Origin: Glandiceps talaboti
Lineage: Eukaryota; Hemichordata; Enteropneusta; Spengelidae
NCBI RefSeq assembly: GCF_964340395.1
Contig: NC_135561.1
Location: 10,895,232-10,959,231, forward strand
Direction of reading: 5' to 3'
Length of the DNA: 64,000 nucleotides
Positions 12,876 through 25,877 of the stretch are shown here, in pieces. The position numbers and the translations under genes are program-made. Every line of letters begins with the position of its first letter. The stretch's first letter is position 1. Below the pieces are notes generated by a model that searched no databases, was not told the origin of the DNA, and worked only from the letters and a program-made list of their open reading frames with translations.

Positions 12876-13190
12876 TTTTTGACCTGCTATCATGAGGCAA
12901 AATGTTCCGAGAATCATTCTCGACACAGAGGGTGCACTCATTGTACTTTTATAGTTTTGATACAAAGACCTTTTGGAACGAGAATGATCAAGTCAACTTT
13001 CTTGTTCTATTTTGACCCTCTAGCATGAGGTAAACTGTTGTTACAAGTTCAGAGAATCACTCTTGACACAGAGGGTGCACTCCTTGTACTTTTATAGTGT
13101 TTGTGCGAAAAGACCTAGGGGAACAAAAAATGACCAAGAATTCGTCAACATTGTTATATTTTGACCCTTTAGCATGAGGTAAAATGCTAT
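12876..13190. repeat. Tandem repeat, unit about 140 bp, ~2.2 copies
   Basis: Each unit starts 'gaccctctagcatgaggtaa' and includes 'cacagaggg', 'tgcactccttgtacttttat' and 'agtttt/agtgttt'. Units begin near 12876, 13013 and (partial) 13161. They are diverged from each other, so it is an old duplication. Confidence 0.8.
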
Positions 13191-16100
13191 TACACGTATT
13201 ATGATGATGATACCGTCCAAAGTGAAATTGGTTATTTTGTTTATACAGGGTGTTATATAGCTGTTACAACAAGTATTATAGCCAAATTGGTTTTCTTTCC
13301 ATTTTTGTTATGCCAAGTGTTTGCTACAACATTTAAAAAATGGACAGTATTTGATACAGGTTTTATTAGTTATTAATTGGAAGATTTACATTATTGTGTG
13401 GCACACCATACAATGCTGTTAGTCTGTAACACACTTTTTTACTTTACAGTTTTTTAACATACTACTTTACAACGTCATTCTTCCAACATACTGTACTTCT
13501 TGAAGTATATCGAACTGCATGCTGGGAAATTCAGAGTGAGGCTGTAAAGAACTTCTAACGTTGAAATTTTTTTTAAAAATATCAAAAAAAGAAATGACAT
13601 GTAGTTGGTTAATGCATCAACATTTTAGGGTCTTATAGTTTTCCCACAATGCAATTCAACACAGGAAGTGCAGCATGAGGGTTACAAAGTCATTACATGC
13701 AAAACAGTAAATAAATAAGTTCCGATGTCTATTTGCAGTATTAGATGATGGCAACATTTAGTTTCTTTTATAATTCTTAAATTTGCAATATTACTAATTT
13801 TTGAGTGTTGCACAGAAAGAATCTAAAACAGTTCTTTCAGTTGTAATATATACCTATAAAAATTATGAATAAAAAAGGTATTTCTTATCTTAGATTTACC
13901 AGAGCATGGTTTACATTATGCTTGAGCAGTTCCTTGGTTGGTTGGTTGGTTGGTTTGGGTGGGCGGGTGGGTAGGGGAGGGGTTGCTGGCTGCTTGGGTG
14001 GGAAGGAGACACGGGGAAGAAAATAATTGCCTCCCTCAAACATCTCACTTCAAAGTAAAAGATACAATTCTGTTGTAAAATTTTATAAATTTTTGTCAGC
14101 TAGAAAAAAAATGTTCTTCAAGTTTCAGATGTAAAAGTCGGGGCTATGACAAAATCTTGAGAAAAAAAAAACAGCAATCCTCCAAATTATGGTTACATTG
14201 GTTGTAATTTTTTTGTTCATGTTTTCTCATTATTTAGGAAAGGGTATGCAGATGATATTCAAGTTCTGGTAGCTTTGTAAACCTTAGCACTAATACTGTA
14301 TAGGGTGGAAGCACATGACTGTAAGTCATAAATGACTAAAACTGGCAGTCAATTTGACTTTATTGACATTTTTTTGGAGCAAAGACAGATAATTATGGAT
14401 CTTTGTTTTGGAGTTTAAAATATAGTGGAACTGAAACCATCTGTACAATATACAATATGCAAATCAATATACAATATGCAAATTAATCTGTATATATCTC
14501 ATCATATTTATGTATCCAATATAATATTTTGACGTGTGTTTGGAGTGGAGTGTCTAACCAATAAAACTGATAAAAATTGACCTTTGACATTACAAATTTG
14601 ACCTTGACAACATTTGACCTTTCATATACGATTTTAACCTTTGACATGACAAAATGCTTTATTATGTAAATTAAGACAGTACAGATTATGCACTTTTTAT
14701 CAAATACATGTACACAATGTGCAAGATGTCTGGTAAGTGTTTGCACCAAATTTTCTGATGTAACTTGATTGATTGACTTCAAAAATATGGAAATATTGAG
14801 TTGTCGATTTCTGTGCCTGTTTTCCATTTGGTGGAAAACTTTAAGACATATCAGATGAAAATCAGAAATTTAGAAAAATTCATGGTAAAGATTAAAGTGG
14901 CACAAGCTGAGTTTATAAACTTTTTTACTCAAAGTGAAAATATTTACATATAAAAAACTCTTACTATAATGTTTGTGGTAACCTACTATACATCGTGCCT
15001 TCATATCCTCAATAAAGAGTTTTGATTCAAAATGTCGGGTTACATTTATTGATTCAGACTGTATAACTCGTTCCTTACACTTTACGATGTTAATATCAAT
15101 GAATGTCTTCTATGACAGTACAATTATCTTCTGGCATTGTTAGAACAGTTAATTGTGTAGTAGCATAGATTCTTTGACATGTCTTGATACATATGAAAAA
15201 TTATGTCATCGGATTGTTTATATGTTATATCTTAATACCAGGTTTGAGTTTAGTCAATTACAGGTGATATTTATGTATGCTGCAGTAAGTAGAATACTAG
15301 AAGTGACTTTGAAATACGCATTATAAATCTGACCTAAAAATGTATTACCTCAGCTTGTGCCCCTTTAAAATTGATACGCTAGCTCAAAAATTTAGTCAAA
15401 AACACGTCCAACTTTATGGAACAATATTCCTTGCATCATAAACATTGTGTACTAGTTTTTATCACGGTTGACATTTTTTGAAACAGTATTGAATTATGAT
15501 CACAGGTGATTGAGTGTCATTGTCACAATTTTTTTGTGAAAATTACAAAACATGTATTTATTTAAAAATTACGACATTTTGCCATGTTGCCTTTTTTCAC
15601 AGATTTTGTGAATGTAAAGAATTGAATTTATAATTGTTGTTGTTGATGATGGTGGTGGAGGTGTTTTGTAATAAAACTGAAAACTGTGTTAAAATTTTAT
15701 GTTTATGTTGCTTTTTCTCCTTCTACATAGAATCACAATCATGTACCTACATTTGCTTTGTGGCACAGACTCGAACACAATGTGCAGTATATTGCTGATA
15801 TTGTGTTTGTGTGTTTGGCATTTATTTTCATGACATGGGAAAATAATAGTTCAGCAAAATAAAAGAAAGGCAACAATTTTTACTACTGAGATCTGGTATA
15901 AATAAATGGATAGTTTAAATTTAATAATTACTTGTACTTTGTTTTCATTTACATGTTGTCCTAACAAAATAAAATGAAATATTGCATCAAAGTTCTTGGA
16001 TAAATCCAAACTTTCAACCCAAGTCTTCAGGTCTTCCTTCAGGAATATGTTGAAGGATCTGTCTTTGACTTTAGTAGCTTGTACTCTGAATAAAGTACAG

Positions 16101-18599
16101 TTTAATAACTTGCATGTGTTTTACATAAAACAGAACTTCTGTGGAGATATCCCTACTGCAACTATATGGGTTAATTTTGAGTGGGTGGGGTGGGGAGAGT
16201 GGGATGGGGAGAAGGGCATGTCAAAAGCGATGCCATCACATACTTAACTATCTGATAAAATTTTATCATTAATAAAGGTGCAGAAAACAGAGTATTTCAA
16301 CTTGATGTGAAAAATTCATTTTATTTCACTGCATTTGAAAAAAAAATAATGAAAGAAGAACCAACATTGTACAATTCTGAAATTGGCAATTTTATAAACT
16401 CCACTTATTCCATGTTTTGTTAAATGAATAAAACATGCTAATAATATCCTAGTGTATGGACCAAGGTCTATGAATATTCTAGATTATTAACTGGCAATTT
16501 GCATAAAATTTGAATACCAACACCATACTTGTTATATAATTAGAATAACTGAATATTAATTAGCCCAGACTGTGTACTACATGTGACAAGTGTTATTTTA
16601 TAGAATAAACTGGACACCACCATTGAGGGTCAGAATTTTATCTAAAACCTAAAACATAACTTTTTATCTTTATCAAGTTAAACATATGCATGTACCCTTG
16701 GAAATATACTCTCAACTTTGCTGCTACTTACTGCATTTACGCTTGAACAATGTAACAGCAACATATTTTTATTGTTGTGGTGTTTACTGTGTAAAAACTA
16801 TCCTGGCATACATTTTTTTTCAAGAAATAATAATGTGAAAAATACAGTGTAACAGAAGTTATTACAACATGAAAGAATATTAATCAAAATAGATGTATAC
16901 TGTACAAGGAATAAAACTAACCTAAACTGAAACTGTGTAACACATTTGAATACAAAACACACTTCAAATATACAAATGTCGCCTCCAGGAATAAAAGTTA
17001 TCACAACTCAAAGTCTGTAACATAGTTGAATATCAAAACACATCTCAAATGTACAAGGAATTAACAAACTGTCCTCTCACCCCACAAAGTTTATGAAAAC
17101 TTGCTTCGTCTCAGAACACTCCCCAAAGAATCAAGCAGAACAGCACATCATGTAGTAACCTTTTAGCTAATGAAAACTGTACACCAACAAACTATCACTT
17201 AATTCATCTGTAAACTTGTAAATATTCAGCAGTATACATACAATGTGGTATTTAGATATAATTATTTTTTATCATTCAGCTGAGTGAAATACGAGTAATA
17301 GTTCAATAGTCACAAAACCAGTATGTCTCAAGTATTTTTTGGCCGAACGAAGACATTATTGGAGAATGGTACAATAATAGGAACAAGAGTAATGTAAGAC
17401 AAAATTCTTTGAAATCATGGTGATTTGGAACATTCTGACCAATACTAATCATCATAGAATCACAATTGAAAGAAATACAAAATATTCTATTTATATACAG
17501 TGCAGCTTTAAGTTGTGCACAGTACAACTGATGAAACAATCTAAGTATCACAGTAGTCGTTCTAAAATGATCTATCAAAATCTAACTTGTGTAATCGTTA
17601 ACAAAAATGGGCAAACTTTTGGTCCACTATCTTCATTCGTAAATACTGTATATAAAATCTTAGATAATTCACTATCTCAAAATATTCTTATCAGAAACTA
17701 CAGCAACTAATTGAAAGGTTTAAGAAATGAAAATGTGACACATACTCATGGTACTGTAGGATATTTTCATCAAAACTAGTACATACTAAATAACATAATA
17801 TAACATGAGTAAGTGCAAACGACGTTTTAGAATTGAAAATGTCATTTAGAAGTCTAATATAGAATCCTACATTTTCTAGTTTGGACTTAGAATAACAAAA
17901 ACTAAATTGTATAATCATGTATCTACACAGTACAAGGGAAAAGTGAAAATAATAAAACCTTGTCCATTTGTACTAATACATCTTGTTCCAACGCTGTTAT
18001 CAAAAAGATAAAAGATTATACAGTTTGGTCACTGGGGGCGCTATTCAACAGATTTTGGTCAGTATCTTCTATCTTCAGTAATTGAGTATACATGGAAAAT
18101 TATCCTTTTCCAATGTTTCACATCAAATGTTGATATCATTCTTGGTTAAATCAAATATGCCTATTTCTGTTTTCAATTGTTCAAAAATTTCAGAAATTTA
18201 ATTTAGCTACTTGTTATTTGCCGTTTTAGACAAACATGTAATAATAACAGAACCCCAAGCCACGCGATTTACAGTGTGGATGGGTACTCAGGGTTATTTG
18301 CACTCCTGCTTGCAGTGTTTTCTGTAAATACTTGTGCAAATACCCTGTCATACCATGTCATGGGCTTCTGTCATAGTATTTATGATATTCTATGGACACT
18401 GACAGTAAACGTTTTGTCATAAATAATCCTTCATTTTCAACCACATACAAATATGTACAGTATTCTTTCATATTATCAATATTCCATACAATACACATGT
18501 GTACCCTTCTGACATGTACTCTAGTTTCAGCTTTAAGTCTTCAGGCTTGCAGAACTAGAAACTGTACATAATGGTAAGTACATGTGTACATATAATATA

Positions 18600-18790
18600 A
18601 ACCTAGACATTTTCACTACTACAAAATTTTGCAATTTTACAGTCTTCAGAAAGTTCTCAAAGACCAATTTTCTGTAATTACCAGACTGGTATATTGTGTT
18701 CATATACAAGAAGGCACTTTAGTCACCGCTTATTTTTGCGTTTTTGTCTTCCAACGAAATTAGCAAAAATAAGTCTTTAGCGAAAATTTC
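18600..18790. repeat. Interspersed repeat of about 180 bp, copy 3
   Basis: Same ordered blocks as at 3459 and 6041, including 'cctagacattttcactacta', 'gcaattttacagtcttcaga' and 'ttaccagactggtatattgt'. Confidence 0.75.
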
Positions 18791-19589
18791 CAGATTTATA
18801 GCACTACTGGCAGAGATAAACCAATAAACCATCATGGTTGTCTATGTACACATAGTTTTATCACCTTACAATGTTTTAACTTTCCAATGGCTTCAGACAA
18901 TGGCAGCACTACTTAGTACAATTATAACATGTAAATTTTTAATGTCCTGTAGGCTTTCCTCCATTTCTGATGGCACACTACAGCTACAGCAATGCAGAAA
19001 TTGTCTGCGTATCATCTAGTTATCTACCATCTAGTTGATGTAGTACTTCTAATGACTTGCTAGAAGTGTAACTTGGAAACTGAACACAATTTTCTATGAA
19101 CAGTTAGTTCTATGTTGCATTTCCAGTTGAACTACAGTGGCAACATTGACAAAATTCCTGTATACAGTTAATTTGATGTTGTCTTCCTTTAGCAACGATA
19201 TAAATTTCTGCGTACAGTTTGATGTAGTAACTTGTTACGTCTTGCAACATTCAGTGTATAGCAGCCGTCAAAAAGTTAGTTTTATGTTGTTTCTCTACAA
19301 CAGCTTTAGCAGTGACATACATTTCTGTGTAGAGTTAGTTTGATGTAACTTTTTTAAGGCTTGCAATGGCTGTAACTACTACGCATGATTAGTTTGATGT
19401 TATCTTTCTACCAGTAACTGAATTTACATAGTGACATAATTCTCTGCGTGTATTACTTTTATATACTAACTTTTTTGCAGCTTACAACAGTGGTACAGCA
19501 ACCACAAAAAGTTATCTACTTTGATGTAGTAACTTCCTGTAGATTTGCAAAAGCTGTACAGCAAACACAAATTTTTTTTTTGTTAATAG

Positions 19590-22500
19590 CTAGTTTGATG
19601 TAGTAACTTCCTGTAAACTTGCAACTGCAGCTATGATATCAATATCTGAGTGGACTGGAATCATAATGGTATGTGTTTGTCCTTGCTGTTGTGGAACATG
19701 ATGAACACCAGACTGAATAATATTCATGATGTTTTCTGCGGCTGATGCACCACTACCACCGACTTCTTTCTGTGGGGACTCATTTTGTGCTGCCATATTA
19801 GCACCAATACTGGTATTGTTAACAGCCTTCTCTAGTATGTCAACCTCGGGAGACATCGGTGATGTGATAACAACAGTTTTTAGCTGTTCAGAGTCTCCTT
19901 GGGGTTCAAAGGTACAAATCTTCATGTGTCTTTCCAGCTGTTCACTTTTTTTGAAACTGTGCGAGCAGTTAGGGCAGCTGTATTTCCCTTTGTGGGTTCT
20001 CATGTGTTTAGTTAGACCTTCATAAGTTTTGAAACCTTGTTTACAGAGTGTACAGCTGTACGGTCTCTGGTGCAACGTCATATGTTTCATTAGAAGGTAT
20101 TTGTCTTTGAAACCTCTGCGGCAAATCTCACATACGTACGGTCTTGCTTCATTGTGCACGCACATCTGGTGTGTTTTTAAGGTCTTTGCCATTTTGAATT
20201 TTTTGCCACACAAATCACACTCATGGTCACGGCCTGTCAAATGCATCTTCTTGTGTTTTTCAACATACATTTCGCTGAACATTTTGCCGCAAATATCACA
20301 GGGTACTTTATCAGCATCATGGACATACTGAACATGTCCAATCAGCTGCTTTTTTAACTTGAATGTCTTGTGGCAGAGTTCACACTTGAAGTTCTTTTCT
20401 GTAGCATGGGTTTTCTTATGTGTAGCAAGACTTTGTGGGTAGGAGAAAGATTTCCCACATAGATCACACAGGAAACTTCTCTCTTTAGTGTGTGTTACCT
20501 GGTGCATTCGCAAGTTAGCGACAACACTAAATGATTTGTCACAAATACGACACTTGTGAGGTCGCTTCTTCTCGTGGACACGTTTCAAGTGGAATTTCAT
20601 ACCTTGGCGAAACCTGAAAGTCATACCACAGATTTCACATTTGTGGGGTCTTTTTCCAAGATGTATGTTCAAATGATCAGACAGTGCATACTGAGATCGA
20701 AAATGCTTTCCACAGTGTTCACAAATTGCAGCTGATAAACTTTGCAAAACATCTTTATCTTCTGGATGGGCTTCCTTAATATGATTTTGAAGACCCTTCA
20801 TTGAGAAGTAAGAGATATTACAAATTGGACATAATTGTTGTTTTCCTATTCTACTGCCAGTGGTACTAGGACTGGCCGAGTCACTAGCATCAGTCGTTTC
20901 TGCCCCTCGTTTGGTATCTACCATGTAACTCTGTAACTCTGCCTTCACAATTTCAGTATCCATGTTATGCTTAACACGCATGTGTTTATACAGATTGGAG
21001 GAAACAGTAAAACTAATCTGACACAGGGAACAGTGATATGGCTTCTCGCCTGTATGCACACGCTGATGTCTGACGAGGGCGTTTGTTGTCCAAAATTTCT
21101 TTCCACAGTCACGACACTCTGGTTTACCTGGTTTAATGTCTTTCCTTTTCTCATCTGAACTGTTTTCTATCTTGATTTCTTCTTTGACTTGCTTAGTAGA
21201 CGCTGGTTTTAATGCGTTTAATTGGGCGCGTACTGTTTCTGTGTTAACACCGTGTTTCACACGCATATGTTTGTACAGATTTGATGACGCAGCAAATCCT
21301 ATACCGCATTCAGCACACTGATACGGTCTCTGACCTGTGTGTATGCGTACATGTTTGGTGAGATCATCCTTTGACTTGCACAGTTTCTCACACACAGAAC
21401 ATTTATATCTGTATCCTCTACGTTCTGCCAAGGATGATTTTTTAGCCTCCGATGCATTTTTGACAGTTTCCCATGCTTGTGTATGAAACGTTTTTAAATG
21501 TTTCATGAATGAGGAACGATATCTGAAAGTCTTCTGACAAATATTACACTCTGGATTCGCTTTGTTTTTAGATGCACTAGAGCTTGTTACATCATCGGAT
21601 TCTGTGATAGAGTCGGATTCTCTGATAGAGTTCTCGGTACCCATGCTGGTGTTATCATTACCTACGTTTACTTCCTCAGGCTTGGCAAGAGGGCTTTCCA
21701 TTATTATCTCTCCATGAATATTTTTCATATGTTTTTGAAAACTTGCGATAGTTGCAAAAGTTTTATAACACGGCTCACATTTCTTCAAAACACGTCTTCC
21801 ACTTTCTCTTTTAGGGGGAGACTCTGGTTCATTTGTGGTACTCAAACTCACAGGTGCTACTTTGAATGGGGAGCTCTGCTTTCTCTTGCTTCTCCTTGAT
21901 ACTTCAACTTCTGCTAGTTCCTTGAATCGGACAAGTGATTTGGTAAATTTCAGTGTCTCTGACTCGGGCACATAATCATCATCATCATCATCATCATCCA
22001 AACCCCCTAAATTCTCATCACCTTCATCATCAAGTACTTCACTTTGCTTAGCTACACCATCTTCTGTGTCCATGGCAACATCTTCTTCATTCTTCTTTTG
22101 TGTATCTACATCTTTTTGATGGACATCCTGGCTCTTGTTCTTCACTGCTTTAATATCTTCTGCAGTACCTTTTTCTATGTTCTTTGGTTCATTGTTATCA
22201 GGCACATATGGGGTTGTCTCCAGCGCATTTAGCAACTGTTCTGCAGTTGTTCCATGTACACCATCTCCTGTATCATTCTCATGTGTCAATTTATTATTTT
22301 CTTCTGTTTCATCCCTATCATCTTCAGTTCCCTTCTCTACATTTTTCTTCTCTTCTCCCTGGGCATCGTTATGAAGAAACTCTTTACACCCCTTGATAAG
22401 TGAATCAACTTCAAATTTTTCGGCCATTTTTAAAACATCTTTGACACTGCAGATATTCAACTGCACACTGCCTGTGTAGATATACTGAAGGAAAATATCA

Positions 22501-22757
22501 AATAACTGTGCATTGATGTCTTCCAGAACTAATGCTGCAGCATCTTGACTTTCAATCTGGCCATAAAAAAAACTCATAAAGAATTTACTGCAACTTGCTA
22601 ACACAACTTGGTGGCATGGAAACTGCTTCTCTGCTATGCATAAGACGACATCTGTAGAAACTGCCTGCTGTCGGAGTTCATTCAATTTACTCAGAACGGA
22701 TCTGGAATGGTTGGCATTTTTGAAATCCCAATTAAATTGTGCAATCTGCATAGCCAT
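19590..22757 (-). CDS. BTB domain protein with 17 C2H2 zinc fingers
   Basis: An uninterrupted 1,055-aa coding region. I chose the ATG at 22757 (Kozak-like ACAAGATGG) over an upstream in-frame GTG. Residues ~30–125 form a BTB/POZ dimerisation domain (VVLCIAEKQFPCHQVVLA, QYIYTGSVQL, AEKFEVDSLIKGCKEF). An acidic linker follows with a run of eight Asp. From about residue 325 to 950 there are 17 fingers. Fingers 3–4 and 5–6 are pairs ending in SSNLYKHMRVKH, joined by TG(Q/E)(R/K)PY linkers; finger 13 is one residue short and the last is C2HC. The tail ends SDIDIIAAVASLQEVTTSN. Expected role: nuclear DNA-binding transcription regulator; targets unknown. It is paralogous to, and divergent from, the gene at 30562. 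Confidence 0.93.
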   Translation of the reverse strand: MAMQIAQFNWDFKNANHSRSVLSKLNELRQQAVSTDVVLCIAEKQFPCHQVVLASCSKFFMSFFYGQIESQDAAALVLEDINAQLFDIFLQYIYTGSVQLNICSVKDVLKMAEKFEVDSLIKGCKEFLHNDAQGEEKKNVEKGTEDDRDETEENNKLTHENDTGDGVHGTTAEQLLNALETTPYVPDNNEPKNIEKGTAEDIKAVKNKSQDVHQKDVDTQKKNEEDVAMDTEDGVAKQSEVLDDEGDENLGGLDDDDDDDDYVPESETLKFTKSLVRFKELAEVEVSRRSKRKQSSPFKVAPVSLSTTNEPESPPKRESGRRVLKKCEPCYKTFATIASFQKHMKNIHGEIIMESPLAKPEEVNVGNDNTSMGTENSIRESDSITESDDVTSSSASKNKANPECNICQKTFRYRSSFMKHLKTFHTQAWETVKNASEAKKSSLAERRGYRYKCSVCEKLCKSKDDLTKHVRIHTGQRPYQCAECGIGFAASSNLYKHMRVKHGVNTETVRAQLNALKPASTKQVKEEIKIENSSDEKRKDIKPGKPECRDCGKKFWTTNALVRHQRVHTGEKPYHCSLCQISFTVSSNLYKHMRVKHNMDTEIVKAELQSYMVDTKRGAETTDASDSASPSTTGSRIGKQQLCPICNISYFSMKGLQNHIKEAHPEDKDVLQSLSAAICEHCGKHFRSQYALSDHLNIHLGKRPHKCEICGMTFRFRQGMKFHLKRVHEKKRPHKCRICDKSFSVVANLRMHQVTHTKERSFLCDLCGKSFSYPQSLATHKKTHATEKNFKCELCHKTFKLKKQLIGHVQYVHDADKVPCDICGKMFSEMYVEKHKKMHLTGRDHECDLCGKKFKMAKTLKTHQMCVHNEARPYVCEICRRGFKDKYLLMKHMTLHQRPYSCTLCKQGFKTYEGLTKHMRTHKGKYSCPNCSHSFKKSEQLERHMKICTFEPQGDSEQLKTVVITSPMSPEVDILEKAVNNTSIGANMAAQNESPQKEVGGSGASAAENIMNIIQSGVHHVPQQQGQTHTIMIPVHSDIDIIAAVASLQEVTTSN

Positions 22758-22869
22758 CTTGTGGTCTGTAGAAGTAGGCACTTTGTCAATTATAAAACTG
22801 GATATGAAGCTCTATCTTTTTTGTCAGTCCGATATCAAATTGAAGTATATCTTTAAACATCGAAGGTAT
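22758..22869 (-). other. 5' UTR part of the BTB–ZnF exon, after a splice acceptor
   Basis: On the minus strand 'ctcttctcttgtgattacag|atacc' is a strong acceptor 112 bases upstream of the ATG. The paralogue at 30562 has '...aatattttgcag|atac' 128 bases upstream of its ATG. The matching position suggests both genes keep an ancestral 5' UTR intron. Confidence 0.6.
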
Positions 22870-23122
22870 CTGTAATCACAAGAGAAGAGAGATACGTACA
22901 TTACTACAACAATTATAGCTCTCTCTATATATATTATGCTTGGGACATGCTGTAATAGAATTAATCTGTTATCTGACCCCAAACACAAACTATTTGGCTT
23001 GATGATTGTAACTATAATTGGACTGCTGGATGAAAATTTATTTTGATAGACCATCATCTTGACTCAAGACTCTCTGGCCTTTTTTTTTATTTGAATAAAA
23101 TGTTGTTTTAAAACTTATAAAA

Positions 23123-23123
<1 letters not shown>

Positions 23124-23188
<65 letters not shown>
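23124..23188. repeat. (AC)n microsatellite
   Basis: About 32 uninterrupted AC dinucleotides. Confidence 0.97.
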
Positions 23189-23189
<1 letters not shown>

Positions 23190-23343
23190 CTGTGTTCTTT
23201 TGTGTGAAATGATCATCAGAGTGAGTGATTACAAAATAGTCAGGTGATGAATACCTAAGCCAAGATTTTAAATCATTGATAAACTCAAAATACGGGCGAC
23301 CTAGGACGAAGGAAGGCGGAAGAGTGAGGTGACTTGCCAAAAG

Positions 23344-23357
23344 CCAAGATGGCGGCC
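23344..23357 (+). promoter_or_regulatory. YY1-type motif overlapping an ATG
   Basis: 'ccaagatggcggcc' is a near-ideal YY1 site (AAGATGGCGGC), of the kind found just after transcription starts in animal genes and overlapping the initiator ATG. The open frame from ATG 23349 begins MAATNSHFIDELEFLC and could be a first coding exon, with candidate donors near 23392 or 23469, but no downstream exon was identified. Confidence 0.35.
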
Positions 23358-23857
23358 ACAAATTCTCACTTCATCGACGAACTTGAGTTTTTGTGTAGGA
23401 TTACTCAGTGCACATTAGTTTTGATTCAGCACTGCAAAAAAGTTCATGAAATTGGTCATTTACAATTGGTAACGATATTTAGAAATACGAATACCCGTCG
23501 GCATAATGGTACGGTTGATTTCACGTACATTGAGCGATGCAAGATAAACTTGGGTCAGGTCACAGGTCAAAGATCACTTCATTAGTGTAAAAATAGTGTA
23601 TGCATGAATAACAGGCCTTTTTAGGCATTCTAGCATCCTGACAGTACTGCAAAGGTGTGATTTAACTATGCGCATCGTCTTTTCAGTGATGAGTGCTGAA
23701 TGTACACAAAATGTGACAATCTTCTGTTTGAATGTGCCGCCATCTTTTGTTTTTCATGCACAACATGCGTAATGCGGTTCACAAGAGGGCCAGGGTGCAC
23801 TGGCCAAACAATGACAAAAAACGCTTTGGCTACCCTGGATGCCAACATGGTCTTCTA

Positions 23858-23936
23858 AACTAAACCAGTTAGTGGAGGTGAATTGTAATAATATGGGAAC
23901 TAGACTAAATCCAGACGTGGACGCCAGACTATGAGT
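23858..23936. repeat. Interspersed repeat fragment
   Basis: 'agtggaggtgaattgtaata' followed by 'tgggaactagactaaatcca' is the reverse form of the repeat at 391–483 and 6840–6910. Confidence 0.5.
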
Positions 23937-24647
23937 ATGTATAACATAAAGATTGCTAGCACACACAAAATGATTATTCATTTTCCATGTTGTTCTTATT
24001 ACTGTACTGAATAGTAATTTTAAGTTTGAACTTTAACAACTTCGGTAGAAATTATGCATTTATAAAAAGTTTCTGACTATTAAACCGAGACCCTGATCAC
24101 AAAGTGATTTCTGAAATGAAGATTTGTCATAGCCCCTCACTGACACTCTACTGCAGAGTATCTGGGTCCAGATCAGTGAAATACAATTGTATAAAGTGAC
24201 CTCTGTCCTTATCCTACCTACATCATTGGAAAATCAGGGGAACATTGGACGATGTCCCTTGATCACCATATTTTGAGTACTGCAAGCACTGGGTAATACT
24301 AATAGTAGAGTGTGTGCTTTATACCCAGAATTCAGTGCTTTTCAAATTATCGATAAGATTGAACTACTGATGATCAAAACACCTGACCTGTTGAGTGTTG
24401 GCAAACTTTATCTTTGATGCTTATAATAAGAGAAAGGAGAAAATTTATAATTTGTAAGATATACTCCTCACACTTGAAAAAAAAATGTTTCTTTCTTTAT
24501 GTATTTATTTATTTATTTTGCAACAAATTGGATTTGTGTCTTATAAGCCCAAGGGGCTGGATGTGGCAAGTTTTAATAACAATTGTACCAGATCATATAT
24601 ACAAATGTATACTTTAAGTCCACATAGGAAACGTTAATAAATAAAAT

Positions 24648-24648
<1 letters not shown>

Positions 24649-24693
<45 letters not shown>
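24649..24693. repeat. (CAA)n microsatellite
   Basis: About 15 tandem CAA/ACA trinucleotides. Confidence 0.95.
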
Positions 24694-24694
<1 letters not shown>

Positions 24695-25807
24695 AGTAAT
24701 AGTATGTCACTGTGTACAGTGTAGTTATAAATGCTTCTGATTATTGAAAACTGTTCTTGTTTAGAAAAACAATATTTTGTAGAATTTTCAGTTTCAGATT
24801 GTTCCTGGACTAACTGAATACATTTGTTTGGTTAATGAAAAAAAGGAAAAGTTGTGCTGGGGGATCGGGGACTCAGGCTGCCCTTCCAGTCTTGCGCAAT
24901 TTGCCAGCACTAAACAAAATGGCGTCGTATTCACGATGGTGGAAATTACCCAGAATCCAAATGTGACTCCAAATCTAAATTTAATGATTCCGGGACGTGA
25001 ATCGAAAATCGAATATGAATCCGAATGCATTTGTTATCGTAATTCGAGTTTCGAAAGTTGTTCTTGCGAGTTGCAATCTAGATTGGTACACACTATTTTC
25101 AACCCGTTGTAACGCCATTGCCGTTCATCTTAGAACAATTTAATTTGCGTGTGTGACCATTTTGTACAATGTTCAACAAAATGGCCTCGCTATTTCACGA
25201 CAAGGAAACATACACGTTTGAGTTTTAATACCAGGCTGAGTGTAAGGACATTGTGAGAAGACCTAATTTTGCTTTCAAAGTATTAGTTAACGTATCAATT
25301 TATCCTCATCGTCATTATACAATTGCCAGCAATAGTAAACAACGAAAAAACGAATCATTTCAAGCGCGCCAAAATTCGGGCGTTTTGTGCATGCAGTGGT
25401 CGGAAGTTACTGGCATGGCAATGGGTATGTTCGGGTATGTCATGTGGAATGTTTTAAAACGGAAATAAATTGGGATTTAACACAGTAACTCACCTACGAG
25501 TAGTTTTTTTCTGAATTACCTATCGTCATAAATCGTCAGGAAATAACTTCTTCCTCAACATTTCGAGTAGTAAATATGTTCTAAGACCCAACGCCAAACC
25601 ATGAGCGAGGATAAGAGGTCAAAGGTAGTCACTAACAGACAACAGCGCAGCGTTGGAATAGAGGGCGCTATACGAAATGAAAACATTATATGCCACATGC
25701 ATGTAACACTTCTAGCTTGGCCAGCCTGAATGAGGTTATATCCGTGGCTTAATTGCTTGTTTTGTACACGTCGACAACAACAACATATACCAACTTTCAT
25801 AGAAATC

Positions 25808-25877
25808 CATCCATCCATGCATCCATCCATACATACATACATACATACATACATACATACATACATACATACATACA

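Larger units (their letters stand above)
9850..19589. other. Non-coding region between the THEG-like and BTB–ZnF genes
   Basis: No coding exon could be supported. The stretch holds C/CA-rich low complexity (11101–11150), a 21-bp minisatellite (12394–12600), a tandem repeat of about 140 bp (12876–13190), a TTGG run near 13935–13955, a third copy of the ~180-bp repeat (18600–18790) and clusters of TGACCT-type half-sites (10510–10700, 14578–14650). The 3' UTR of the THEG-like gene may extend beyond 9850. Confidence 0.6.

Noticed and set aside
19726-22396. Plus-strand open frames opposite the zinc-finger gene
   Set aside because: Antisense shadows of a strongly conserved coding region on the minus strand.
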